A stretch of 64,000 nt of DNA, from assembly GCF_002335745.1 (NCBI RefSeq), contig NZ_NIST01000001.1, positions 2,991,636 through 3,055,635 on the forward strand, written 5' to 3'. The position numbers and the translations under genes are program-made. The notes under the pieces are model-generated. The model worked only from the letters and a program-made list of their open reading frames with translations. It searched no databases and had not been told where the DNA came from. Positions 46,025-53,596 of the stretch are shown here, in pieces (within the stretch, counting starts at the first letter, position 1; each line of letters opens with the position of its first letter). This DNA comes from Evansella halocellulosilytica. GTDB lineage: Bacteria > Bacillota > Bacilli > Bacillales > Salisediminibacteriaceae.

Positions 46025-47239
46025 ATGACCGTAAAAGAACGTATGATTATGATAGCACTCGGTTCACTACCATTTATTATGGTCGTAGGTAACTCGATGT
46101 TTATTCCAATACTACCGAATATTGAAAATGCATTACTGCTGGATCCAACACAAACAGGCTGGATGTTGACTGCATTTGCCGTTCCAGCTGCTGTGACGAT
46201 TCCATTAATCGGCTTTTTGTCAGACCGTTACGGAAGGAAAAAATTAATCATCATATCTCTTTCAGTCATTTGTGTCGGCAGTGTTATATCTGTCATTGCA
46301 GCAGTCATACCACCAAATGTATTTTCCTATACTTTCATGTTAGTGGGACGAGCCATCCAAGGATTTGGAGCGGGAGGAACATCACCTCTTGCACTCACTG
46401 TTATCGGTGATGTTTTTTCAGGAAGAAAAAGAAGTACCGCGTTAGGAGCAATGGAAGTTTCTAATGGGATTGGAAAAATGTTTAGTCCATTTTTAGGAAT
46501 CATTGCAGTGATGATGTTTTGGTATAGTGCTTTTATTTTTTATTTTATTATGGCCTTTACTGCTTTAATTATCATTCTATTTTTTATTAAAATTGAAGAG
46601 GAGCGTACTTTTACTACATTCAAAGCATACAGGCAAACCATTAAGGCGGCGATGAAACGAAGCTATCATTGGCTTATCCCTTTATTTCTAACAGGAGGAG
46701 TCGTTTTATTTATATTGTTTGGACTGCTTTTTTATTTGTCATATGAAGCAGAAAGAATATATGGGATTGTTGGTTGGTCAAAAGGGGTTCTCTTTTTTAT
46801 TCCTCTTGGATTTTTAACAGCAGCCTCGTATGTTTCAGGACGGTTCATTGGCGGGAATGATACTCATATGAAAAAAATATTATATACTGCGTTTGTACTT
46901 TTGTTTTTAAGTTCGATCGGAGGTATGGTTGAACATAACTTCATCGCTCTTGTTCTCATCATGTCTGGATTTTCTGTAGGCACTGGATTATTACTTCCCG
47001 CATGTAACCTTTTGGTCACAGCTAGCGTCTCAAAAGAAGAGCGAGGGATGGTGGTAGCTCTTTATAGCATGGTCCGCTTTCTAGGCGTAGCGTTAGGTCC
47101 ATTAGTTTACAGCTACTGGATGATGTATGAATGGGATATGTTTTTGAAATCAACATTAGTCCTATTAAGTATGTCAGCAGCGTTATATGGAGGGTGGTTA
47201 ATAAACGAAAAAAAAGAGCTTTATCACGAATTGAACTGA
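46025..47239 (+). CDS. MFS transporter, drug-efflux type
   Basis: A 404-residue major facilitator with twelve predicted membrane helices. Motif A is GFLSDRYGRKKLIII between helices 2 and 3, and motif C-like GAGGTSPLALTVIGDVFSG is in the drug:H+ antiporter region. It probably exports a small hydrophobic compound, but the substrate cannot be told from sequence. ATG 46025 follows ATAGAGGTGAA. It is divergent from yqfZ and looks monocistronic. Confidence 0.85.
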   Translation: MTVKERMIMIALGSLPFIMVVGNSMFIPILPNIENALLLDPTQTGWMLTAFAVPAAVTIPLIGFLSDRYGRKKLIIISLSVICVGSVISVIAAVIPPNVFSYTFMLVGRAIQGFGAGGTSPLALTVIGDVFSGRKRSTALGAMEVSNGIGKMFSPFLGIIAVMMFWYSAFIFYFIMAFTALIIILFFIKIEEERTFTTFKAYRQTIKAAMKRSYHWLIPLFLTGGVVLFILFGLLFYLSYEAERIYGIVGWSKGVLFFIPLGFLTAASYVSGRFIGGNDTHMKKILYTAFVLLFLSSIGGMVEHNFIALVLIMSGFSVGTGLLLPACNLLVTASVSKEERGMVVALYSMVRFLGVALGPLVYSYWMMYEWDMFLKSTLVLLSMSAALYGGWLINEKKELYHELN

Positions 47240-47438
47240 GTAAATAGACCTTTCGTCCCTTTCTTTTTTATTGAAAATAGTGTTTTCTACTTATTAAGGG
47301 AGGGACAATCATATACATTAACACATAAGGACTTTAGAAACGAATGATTGAGCTACTGGTGAAAAAAGAGATCTTCTAGGAAACGGTAACCATCACTCTT
47401 AGAGAAAGAGGAAGCTCGAACTGAAAGGGGAATTCATT

Positions 47439-48383
47439 ATGCGTCAACATATATGGAAAATAGCTGTTTCAACGTTTGCAATATGGTTTTTATTTGTGTC
47501 TGTTTCGTTTGCAGATGCAATTCCAGGGGATGTCATCGTCACATTAGGTGAAGATTTAGCTGAAGATGACAAACAAGCATTGTTAGATGAGATGGGGGTA
47601 AATCCTGATGAAGTCCAAGTTGTTTATGTTACGAATGAAGAGGAGCATGAATACCTAGGTGATTATATTCCTGCTAGTCAAATTGGCAGCAATGCGATTT
47701 CTTCTTCAAGAATAACAATTACTGACAATGATGAAGGAATTATGGTGGAAACGAACAATATTACGAGAATTAGTGAAGGAATGTATGCGAATGCGCTTGT
47801 GACAGCTGGGGTGAAAGATGCAGAAGTATACGTTACGGCTCCATTTAATGTATCTGGAACAGGTGCATTGACTGGACTTATTAAAGCATATGAATTGTCT
47901 TCAGATGAAGCGATACCTGAAGACCAAAAACAAATTGCGAATGAAGAATTAGTAAAAACTGCAGAGCTTGGTGATGAACATGGAGTAGAGCAAGCGACCG
48001 AGTTAATGGCACGTATTAAAGAAGAAATTGCAAATCAAGATATTGAAACAGAAGAGGATTTGCGTGATCTAATCCAAAGACTTGCCAATGAACTAGGAAT
48101 GTCATTGACAGAAGAAGAGTTAAATGGTTTAGTTTCTTTGTTTGACCGTATGAGAAATATGAATATTAATTGGGATCAAGTTCGAAATCAATTAGGGAAT
48201 ATACGTGAAAATGTTAGTGATTTCATAAGCAGTGAAGAAGGTCAAGGGTTTATTCAGGCGGTCGTAGACTTTTTCAGCGCTATAATTGATGCAATTAGAG
48301 GCTGGTTATCTTCATCGATTATTCATATGCCGAACTATGCATCGATAAATAATCTTCCAGCAAAAACTGAACAGCATGAGTAA
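47439..48383 (+). CDS. ypuA: DUF1002 exported protein (YpuA-like)
   Basis: A 314-residue secreted DUF1002 protein. A signal peptide (about 1-25, cleavage after SVSFADA) precedes a domain of about 200 residues with ITITDNDEGIMVETNNITRI and TAGVKDAEVYVTAPFNVSGT. A helical C-terminal part follows. B. subtilis YpuA is an envelope-stress associated protein of unknown function. ATG 47439 follows GAAAGGGGAA. It stands alone with its own terminator. I saw no certain ECF promoter in front of it. Confidence 0.85.
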   Translation: MRQHIWKIAVSTFAIWFLFVSVSFADAIPGDVIVTLGEDLAEDDKQALLDEMGVNPDEVQVVYVTNEEEHEYLGDYIPASQIGSNAISSSRITITDNDEGIMVETNNITRISEGMYANALVTAGVKDAEVYVTAPFNVSGTGALTGLIKAYELSSDEAIPEDQKQIANEELVKTAELGDEHGVEQATELMARIKEEIANQDIETEEDLRDLIQRLANELGMSLTEEELNGLVSLFDRMRNMNINWDQVRNQLGNIRENVSDFISSEEGQGFIQAVVDFFSAIIDAIRGWLSSSIIHMPNYASINNLPAKTEQHE

Positions 48384-48397
48384 TCGTTATGTTACAG

Positions 48398-48424
48398 GCG
48401 GCCGGAACTCGTGGCCGCTTTTCC
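48398..48424 (+). terminator. Intrinsic terminator after ypuA
   Basis: GCGGCC and GGCCGC arms with a 9-nt loop, followed by TTTTCC. Confidence 0.8.
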
Positions 48425-48463
48425 TATTGAGTTTGAAATTGTGAAAATTTCATGAATTGTTTT

Positions 48464-48490
48464 TGAAACTTTTTTTCATAATCGAACGTA
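48464..48490 (+). promoter_or_regulatory. SigW-type ECF promoter of the second nfeD gene
   Basis: TGAAAC (48464-48469), a 17-bp spacer and CGTA (48487-48490), 68 bp before the start codon. It matches the ECF pattern also seen at 1288-1313. Confidence 0.65.
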
Positions 48491-48557
48491 GATGTACATA
48501 AAGGAAAAGATTGATACAATATAATGAAAGCATAGATTGATTTAGACGGGGGGAATT

Positions 48558-49187
48558 ATGATGGAAATGTTAGATAACGCCACCTTTGGCTTCTTCGTCG
48601 TTTTTATAGCAACGTTATTTATTTTTGGAGAGCTGATGGTCAGGGCAAAAGGTTTATTCGGAATTTTAGGTGTCGTCATTATGGCGTTGTATTTTTCACA
48701 TCATCTCACAGCGACAGCAAGCTTATGGATCGTTGTTTTATATTTAGTCGGACTTATGCTGATTATCTTTGATGGAAAAGTAACTGGTGACGGTTCAATT
48801 GCAGTCGTAGGGATACTATTAATGATATTAGGACTTGCAATACCTTCACCTGGGATTATATACGGTATACTAGTTGCAATGGCTTTGATCCTTGCAGTAC
48901 CAACATCGTACTTGTTTACGAAAGTATTTCCATCGAGAGATATGTGGTCAAAACTAACCTTTAAAGATAAACTTTCGAGTGAACATGGCTACAATTCAAT
49001 GAATGAGTCATATAAAGAGCTAGTTGGTAAGTCCGGAGTAACGAAAACACCGTTTCGACCTACTGGTACTGTGGAAATTGAGGGAACGCTTTATAGTGCA
49101 ACAACAGACAATCAATGGGTTGAATCAGAACAAAAGGTAAAAGTAATTTCTGCTGATGGAACAAGGATTGTCGTTGTACCTGAATAA
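48558..49187 (+). CDS. Short-form NfeD family membrane protein
   Basis: A 209-residue short NfeD (NfeD1a/YuaF type). Four or five membrane helices (about 10-125) are followed by a C-terminal OB-fold domain containing GKSGVTKTPFRPTGTVEIEG and KVKVISADGTRIVV. It lacks the serine-protease domain found in the gene at 1360. Such proteins normally pair with a flotillin (YuaG/FloT), but no flotillin gene follows here. A SigW-type promoter lies upstream and a strong terminator 16 bp downstream, so it is transcribed alone. Confidence 0.87.
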   Translation: MMEMLDNATFGFFVVFIATLFIFGELMVRAKGLFGILGVVIMALYFSHHLTATASLWIVVLYLVGLMLIIFDGKVTGDGSIAVVGILLMILGLAIPSPGIIYGILVAMALILAVPTSYLFTKVFPSRDMWSKLTFKDKLSSEHGYNSMNESYKELVGKSGVTKTPFRPTGTVEIEGTLYSATTDNQWVESEQKVKVISADGTRIVVVPE

Positions 49188-49202
49188 ACATAATCGATGA
49201 AT

Positions 49203-49246
49203 GAGGGTGTCTCAAAAGTTTTAATTTTGAAGACACCCTCTCTTTT
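49203..49246 (+). terminator. Strong intrinsic terminator after nfeD
   Basis: GAGGGTGTCT and AGACACCCTC arms with an A/T-rich loop, followed by TCTTTT. Confidence 0.9.
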
Positions 49247-49578
49247 AATAGAATTCAAAATCTGTAAAACCGGGCGCTCGCTTTTCTCAATTCTACTGTA
49301 CATACTCCGGTTGTAATCATCATTAGTAAGTTCATAATGGTTAAATGGAGGTAAAATAATCCGATTTGTCGGAACGTGTAACTGTATTTTTTAAAAATTC
49401 ACTTTATTGAATGGTAAAGAACTTTTTCTAATCGTTATTATAATAGGCTTCTGACAAGGTAAACTGCAGTAGATAGTCATAAAGACTTATTTTGTTTTTG
49501 GTGACAAGTTTCCACACAAACCGTTCCAGTCTCATGATTATAATGAAGATAACTTAAAAGATATGAACTGGACACCCT
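49247..49578. other. Upstream regulatory region of the riboswitch transcript
   Basis: AT-rich DNA in front of the GEMM riboswitch. A TATAAT at 49539-49544 lies 35 bp before the aptamer and is the best -10 candidate, without a good -35. TTTGTCGGAA (49365-49374) differs by one base from a Spo0A-box-like sequence. AAAGAAC (49416-49422) is the inverted form of the SinR-type heptamer GTTCTTT. These sites are suggestive only. Confidence 0.4.
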
Positions 49579-49691
49579 CCTTCTAGCCAAGGGCAAACCT
49601 ACTGAAAAGTAGCGGCGCAAAACTACGGGTCTACGGGTAAGGTACATAAAGCTATTGAAAGCTGCCTAAGATCGCCGGGTTACCTAGCAGG
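49579..49691 (+). ncRNA. Cyclic di-GMP-I (GEMM) riboswitch
   Basis: It matches the GEMM-I class throughout. P1 is CCTTCTAG (49579-49586) with CTAGCAGG (49684-49691). Then come GGGCAAACC (49591-49599), a GAAA loop (49604-49607), GGCGCAAAA (49614-49622), a second variable hairpin with GAAA, and CCGGGTTACC (49675-49684). The class binds the second messenger c-di-GMP. The downstream stretch has no T-run terminator. However, CCCTC at 49575-49579 can pair with GAGGG at 49705-49709 near the ribosome site, so translational control of the adjacent SinI-like gene is possible. The aptamer is clear; the on/off direction is not known. Confidence 0.9.
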
Positions 49692-49723
49692 TAAGGATGA
49701 TTGAGAGGGGGATCAAGGGCAGG

Positions 49724-49855
49724 ATGGAAAACTATAATAGGACCGACTTTGACAAAGAATGGGAAAAATTATTAATCGAGGCGCGGGAAATAGGGATAAC
49801 TCCAGAAGATGTTCGGGAGTTTTTAAAAAAGAATAGAGCGGTAACAGCTGTTTAA
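49724..49855 (+). CDS. SinI-like antirepressor, riboswitch-controlled
   Basis: A 43-residue gene below usual size cut-offs. The centre, DKEWEKLLIEAREIGITPED, lines up with the SinI antirepressor domain of B. subtilis (QEWVELMVEAKEANISPEEI) and with the C-terminal domain of the SinR at 56402-56740. SinI forms a heterodimer with SinR and releases matrix-gene repression. The gene starts 32 bp after the c-di-GMP riboswitch, with GAGAGGGGG upstream as ribosome site, and has its own terminator. This links c-di-GMP to a SinI/SinR switch. The domain call is strong; the partner is inferred. Confidence 0.85.
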   Translation: MENYNRTDFDKEWEKLLIEAREIGITPEDVREFLKKNRAVTAV

Positions 49856-49864
49856 TTAGTTTTT

Positions 49865-49902
49865 ACCACCTTTAACATTGAGTGAAGGGTGGTTATTTTT
49901 AT
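49865..49902 (+). terminator. Intrinsic terminator after the first SinI-like gene
   Basis: ACCACC-TT pairs with AA-GGGTGGT, followed by TATTTTTATTTTTT. It separates the two SinI-like genes into different transcripts. Confidence 0.75.
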
Positions 49903-49928
49903 TTTTTGTTAGAAATTTCAAAAAAAGG

Positions 49929-49957
49929 TTGTAATTATTCGAATCTCCTACTAATAT
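49929..49957 (+). promoter_or_regulatory. Promoter candidate for the second SinI-like gene
   Basis: TTGTAA (49929-49934), 17-bp spacer, TAATAT (49952-49957). Confidence 0.5.
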
Positions 49958-49996
49958 ATAAGTATAAATGTTCGTTATAAAGAATATATGTAGTTT

Positions 49997-50020
49997 TTTA
50001 GTCGAAATAACGAATTTATT
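49997..50020. promoter_or_regulatory. Candidate Spo0A box and shared operator upstream of second SinI-like gene
   Basis: TTTAGTCGAA (49997-50006) differs by one base from the Spo0A box TTTTGTCGAA. It continues as ATAACGAATTTA, a string repeated in front of tasA (TCGATATAACGAATTT, 52605-52620). The shared sequence suggests a common regulator for both promoters. Confidence 0.4.
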
Positions 50021-50114
50021 TTTGTGAACTATTACTAGCATTTATGTATGACTTCCTTCGATGAAGAATCTTTATCTTTAAATCACTATAAGCCTTAATA
50101 AGGAGTGCGTGTTT

Positions 50115-50237
50115 ATGAAAGCAAGTGAAGTGTTATTGTCAGAGGAAGAGTGGGTAGAGTTAATAATAGAAGCTAAAAAGATAGGATTAAGTCCGAAAAC
50201 GGTCCGTGAATTTTTAGAAGAAAAAAAAGAAAAGTAA
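50115..50237 (+). CDS. Second SinI-like antirepressor
   Basis: A 40-residue gene whose core SEEEWVELIIEAKKIGLSPK is a close match to the SinI domain and to the riboswitch-controlled paralogue 260 bp upstream. It is preceded by ATAAGGAGTGC. It would bind a SinR-type repressor. The stop codon TAA (50235-50237) lies exactly at the left edge of the IS1182-type insertion. The original C-terminus may therefore have been longer and cut by the insertion, although the SinI domain itself is intact. It has its own promoter candidate rather than the riboswitch. Confidence 0.82.
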   Translation: MKASEVLLSEEEWVELIIEAKKIGLSPKTVREFLEEKKEK

Positions 50238-52079
50238 ATGAGGCTGGGACAAAACTAGTTTCTACGAATAAAAAAAGGTTCGGATGATCATTTTTTGATC
50301 ATCCGAATCTTTTTTCTGTGAATGGTAAGGTGTCCTACCGGACACCTTCTGGGGTTTTGAGGTGTATTTTCTTAGGTTCACAGCCATGAATGCAAACCCT
50401 AACTCATTTTTCACCTTGTCAGTTCCTCTCACTGACATTCGAGAGAAACGCAAATTCGCCTTCAGAAAACCGAATACAGGTTCAACGTCAATTTTTCTTT
50501 GACCATAAAGTTCACCTGTTTTCGTTTCCGAAAGCTGTTCTCTTATATAAGCTTTTTGTTCTTCCCATGTCGGATTAAAGTAGATTCTTCGGTTGCGTCC
50601 ACTTTGTCTCTTATTGCACTCAGCCCGTAACGGACAGGAAGAACAGTCCTCACACTCATAGACTTTAACGGTTCTCGTAAACCCATATCGATCTTTTTTC
50701 TGCGATGTATATAGAAAGGAGACTTGTTGTCCGTTGGGACAAGTGAAAGCATCTTTTTCTTCGTCATAAGCCCAGTTGGCCGAATTGGAAGGGTCCTTTT
50801 GATATTTCTTGGTCTTTTCTTTACGATACGTGTTGAAAGTAATCAGAGCTTCCCGTTCACGATTTTCATGCACATCTTGATAATTTTGTTCACTGCCATA
50901 CCCTGCATCCGCTACAATATATCGAGGTAATTCAAAAAAATCGTTCTCTATACGGTCTAAGAAAGGAATCAATGTTCTAACGTCCGTTGGATTCGGAAAA
51001 ACATCATAAGCAAGAGCGTACTGGTTTTCGGTCGCAAGTTGAACGTTATACCCTGCCTTTAATTGACCATTTCTCATGTGATCGTCTTTCATACGCATGA
51101 ATGTCGCATCATGATCCGTTTTGGAGTAACTATTGCGTTCACCAAATATCTCCATATCGGTTTGATATTTTTGTTTTCGTTGAAGAAAATCCTTGAACTG
51201 TTTCTGATACTCTTTAGGCTTTTTTCGATCGGAACGGAGCTGTTTCCGTACCGCTGTATCATCGCTCGATTCAATCTTTTGATTGAAATCCTCAATGTGG
51301 TCATCCAGCTTATTCACCACGGATTGAAGTTCTTCTGTCGAAAGTTCGTCTGAACTTTCCCGTTCCATCGCAGGGATGACCTCTTGTTCCAACAGCTCTT
51401 CATACATCGTATTTGATTTCTCAATTAAATTCTGACTGTGTCGTTCGGTCGATTTACGCCAGACAAACGTGTACTTGTTGGCGTTTGCTTCGATCTTTGT
51501 ACCATCTATGAAAACCGCTTCTTGATCAATGACCTTCTCTTCGACTAGCTGACTGCGGAATTGTACGAAGCATTCACGGAGAAGGTCTTGTACATGGAGG
51601 TTCACTCGGAACCGGTTAATGGTGCGATAACTTGGTTCGTAGCCTTGTGCTAGCCACATCATGCGCACACTGTCCTGCACTAGGGCTTCGATTTTTCTTC
51701 CAGAAAATACGGATTGGGTGTAAGCGCATAAGATAACTTTCATCATCATTTTAGGATGATAAGAAGGGGTACCCGTTTCGCGAAGAAACGGCTCGAATGC
51801 TTCCTCTGGAATACCTTCGATCATCTCATGGATCGTAAACGCAATATCATCTTTATGTAATTTTCTTTCCATATCTAAAGGCAAAATCACTTGATTCATG
51901 TTATACTGTTTAAACAAAAGGATCCCTCCCATGGTTTTTGGTGGTACTTTAATCATAGCAGAGGGAGTCCTTTTTTTCTGCTTTAATAATGAAAAAAACG
52001 TAAAAAATGGTCATCTCTAACACCCGGTTAGAAATGACCATTTTTATTTACCATTTACTGGTTTTGTCCCAGCCTCATT
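50237..52079 (-). mobile_element. IS1182-type insertion sequence
   Basis: About 1.84 kb bounded by 19-bp perfect inverted repeats: AATGAGGCTGGGACAAAAC at 50237-50255 and its complement at 52061-52079. It contains a single intact transposase gene on the reverse strand. A hairpin/T-run at each end (50273-50314 and about 52003-52046) would insulate it from outside transcription. No target duplication could be fixed. It sits between the SinI-like genes and the SinR/tasA part of the matrix locus. Confidence 0.9.
50262..51917 (-). CDS. IS1182 family transposase
   Basis: A 551-residue intact DDE transposase of the IS1182/DUF772 type. The N-terminal domain has PSYHPKMMMKVILCAYTQSV and YEPSYRTINRFRVNLH, the catalytic Asp lies in FIDGTKIEANANKYTFVW, a later Asp in ADAGYGSEQNY, and a C-terminal zinc-like cluster includes CEDCSSCPLRAEC. 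TTG at 51917 gives MFKQYNMNQV, the usual family start, and lies after GGGAGGGATCC. An in-frame ATG at 51956 precedes that site. The frame is uninterrupted, so the element may be active. Confidence 0.93.
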   Translation of the reverse strand: MFKQYNMNQVILPLDMERKLHKDDIAFTIHEMIEGIPEEAFEPFLRETGTPSYHPKMMMKVILCAYTQSVFSGRKIEALVQDSVRMMWLAQGYEPSYRTINRFRVNLHVQDLLRECFVQFRSQLVEEKVIDQEAVFIDGTKIEANANKYTFVWRKSTERHSQNLIEKSNTMYEELLEQEVIPAMERESSDELSTEELQSVVNKLDDHIEDFNQKIESSDDTAVRKQLRSDRKKPKEYQKQFKDFLQRKQKYQTDMEIFGERNSYSKTDHDATFMRMKDDHMRNGQLKAGYNVQLATENQYALAYDVFPNPTDVRTLIPFLDRIENDFFELPRYIVADAGYGSEQNYQDVHENREREALITFNTYRKEKTKKYQKDPSNSANWAYDEEKDAFTCPNGQQVSFLYTSQKKDRYGFTRTVKVYECEDCSSCPLRAECNKRQSGRNRRIYFNPTWEEQKAYIREQLSETKTGELYGQRKIDVEPVFGFLKANLRFSRMSVRGTDKVKNELGFAFMAVNLRKYTSKPQKVSGRTPYHSQKKDSDDQKMIIRTFFYS

Positions 52080-52152
52080 CCTTTATGCTGGTTTTGTTTA
52101 TATAAGTATAAGCTGTCCTATCTGTAAATGTCGATTGATGTAAAAATATAGG

Positions 52153-52395
52153 TTACTGAGATAACTTTTTATGTCTTTCTTCATAATCTTCGAAAAAGTA
52201 ATCATAAGAATTTAAGATGGATAGTGGTAAATCTAAAGTAGAAAATATTTTTTTAACAATGATAATTGAAGGGTTTTTCTTTAACCCCCTTTCAATATAG
52301 CTTAAATATGACTTTGAAACCCCAGTCATTCTTGACAATTCAGATAATGATAAGCCCCGTTCTTTCCGCTTATGTTTAATCATATCTCCAATCAT
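52153..52395 (-). CDS. HTH-only SinR-like repressor
   Basis: An 80-residue XRE-type regulator. The helix-turn-helix LSLSELSRMTGVSKSYLSYI and the ERGLKKNPSI turn closely resemble SinR. The SinI-binding/dimerisation C-terminal domain of SinR (EWEKLVKEA-type) is missing; instead there is a short tail with Tyr/Glu/Lys. ATG 52395 follows AAAGGAGGCG. It is divergent from tasA across a 360-bp region with repeated SinR-type heptamers. It may be a SlrR-like or SinI-insensitive repressor of the matrix operon; that is inference. Confidence 0.85.
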   Translation of the reverse strand: MIGDMIKHKRKERGLSLSELSRMTGVSKSYLSYIERGLKKNPSIIIVKKIFSTLDLPLSILNSYDYFFEDYEERHKKLSQ

Positions 52396-52504
52396 TCATT
52401 CGCCTCCTTTCAATGTTATGAGTATTTTCCTAAATTCACAGTTGAGTTCATTATATCGCACAGAATAAAAATTAAAAAAATTGAAAAAGAGAGAAAATAA
52501 GAGT

Positions 52505-52647
52505 AAATGCGATATAAAGAACGATATATGTGCGATATTAAGAACGAATCGCTTATTTTGACGTTTTTCAAAATGGGATTAAGGTACTATACTATGATTT
52601 GAGTTCGATATAACGAATTTACTAGTGGGAACGTAAAGTGGTTCTTT
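52505..52647 (+). promoter_or_regulatory. tasA promoter region with SinR-type operators
   Basis: A candidate promoter is TTTTCA (52565-52570), 17-bp spacer, TATACT (52588-52593). Upstream are the direct repeats GCGATATAAAGAACGA and GCGATATTAAGAACGA. They contain AAAGAAC (52516-52522) and TAAGAAC (52539-52545), the inverted form of the SinR heptamer GTTCTYT. A forward GTTCTTT is at 52641-52647, just downstream of the start. The arrangement would suit repression by SinR or by the divergent HTH protein. Confidence 0.6.
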
Positions 52648-52755
52648 CATTCTAAATAGGATCATCATGAAAAGGGTCTTGATGCTGATATCTTTGCGCC
52701 AGCAAAGGTTCACATAAAATTACATACCCGATTTGGGTGAAAAGGAGGAATTATT

Positions 52756-53457
52756 TTGAGTATTAAAAAGAAGTTGAGTATGGGAGCGATGACGGCGGCA
52801 TTAGGTCTTGCGTTAATTGGTGGAGGAACATTTGCTTATTTTAGTGACACTGCAGTGCAATCGAACACTTTTGCATCTGGAACAATTGATTTAGATGTAG
52901 ATCCAGAAATCCAAGTTCCAATGGAGAACTTAAAGCCTGGTGATTGGATGCCTAGGTCGTTCGAGCTTCAAAATAACGGGTCATTAGATATTGCATATGT
53001 AGATCTTTCTACTGAGTATCACGTAACAAGAGATGGCGAGTCTGTGAGTTCTGATTTAGCTGATGAATATGGGGAGGCACTTATGGTTCAATTCCTTAAG
53101 AATACAACGGGTGATGAACCATACGAAATTTTGTTTGAGGTGTCTTTGAAGGATTTAAGAGATTTAACACCTGAAGATTTAGCTACAAAGGTGAACATAG
53201 AGGAAATCATGACTGAAGAAGGGTATGAATATTGGGAATGGATCATTTGGCCGATATTTGGTAAATGGGTCACTGTAGATCCTGTATTTGAAGATGTAGC
53301 AGAAGAAGTAACTGGTATCGCAGCAGGTGACACAGCAGACTTTGAAGTACAATTTGCGTTTAAAGATACTGGTGAAGATCAAAACCATCTTCAAAACTTA
53401 GATCTTGAACTTACTTGGACATTTGAAGGATTCCAAGGTGAAGGTCAAGAGAAATAA
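52756..53457 (+). CDS. tasA: TasA/CalY family matrix fibre protein
   Basis: A 233-residue secreted TasA/camelysin (M73) family protein. The signal peptide MSIKKKLSMGAMTAALGLAL has a GGGTFAYFSDTA cleavage region typical of SipW substrates. The mature domain includes NTFASGTIDLDVD and NLKPGDWMPRSFELQNNGSL. TasA assembles into extracellular fibres of the biofilm matrix. TTG 52756 follows AAAGGAGGAATTA. It is first in the order tasA-tapA-sipW, the reverse of the tapA-sipW-tasA order of B. subtilis. A terminator after it may raise TasA over the downstream proteins. Confidence 0.93.
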   Translation: MSIKKKLSMGAMTAALGLALIGGGTFAYFSDTAVQSNTFASGTIDLDVDPEIQVPMENLKPGDWMPRSFELQNNGSLDIAYVDLSTEYHVTRDGESVSSDLADEYGEALMVQFLKNTTGDEPYEILFEVSLKDLRDLTPEDLATKVNIEEIMTEEGYEYWEWIIWPIFGKWVTVDPVFEDVAEEVTGIAAGDTADFEVQFAFKDTGEDQNHLQNLDLELTWTFEGFQGEGQEK

Positions 53458-53467
53458 ATTTATAAAG

Positions 53468-53500
53468 GAAAGGTGAGGATTTCTCACCTTTCTCCATATT
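53468..53500 (+). terminator. Terminator or attenuator between tasA and tapA
   Basis: GAAAGGTGAG and CTCACCTTTC perfect arms, followed by a T-rich but interrupted run. Partial read-through would give more tasA than tapA-sipW mRNA. Confidence 0.75.
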
Positions 53501-53596
53501 TATTTTTTATCATAAATCTATAATAGTCATTTGTATATTTATGATAGAAAATAATCGAATTCATAAATGAATGATACATAAGAGGAGGAATGCAAG

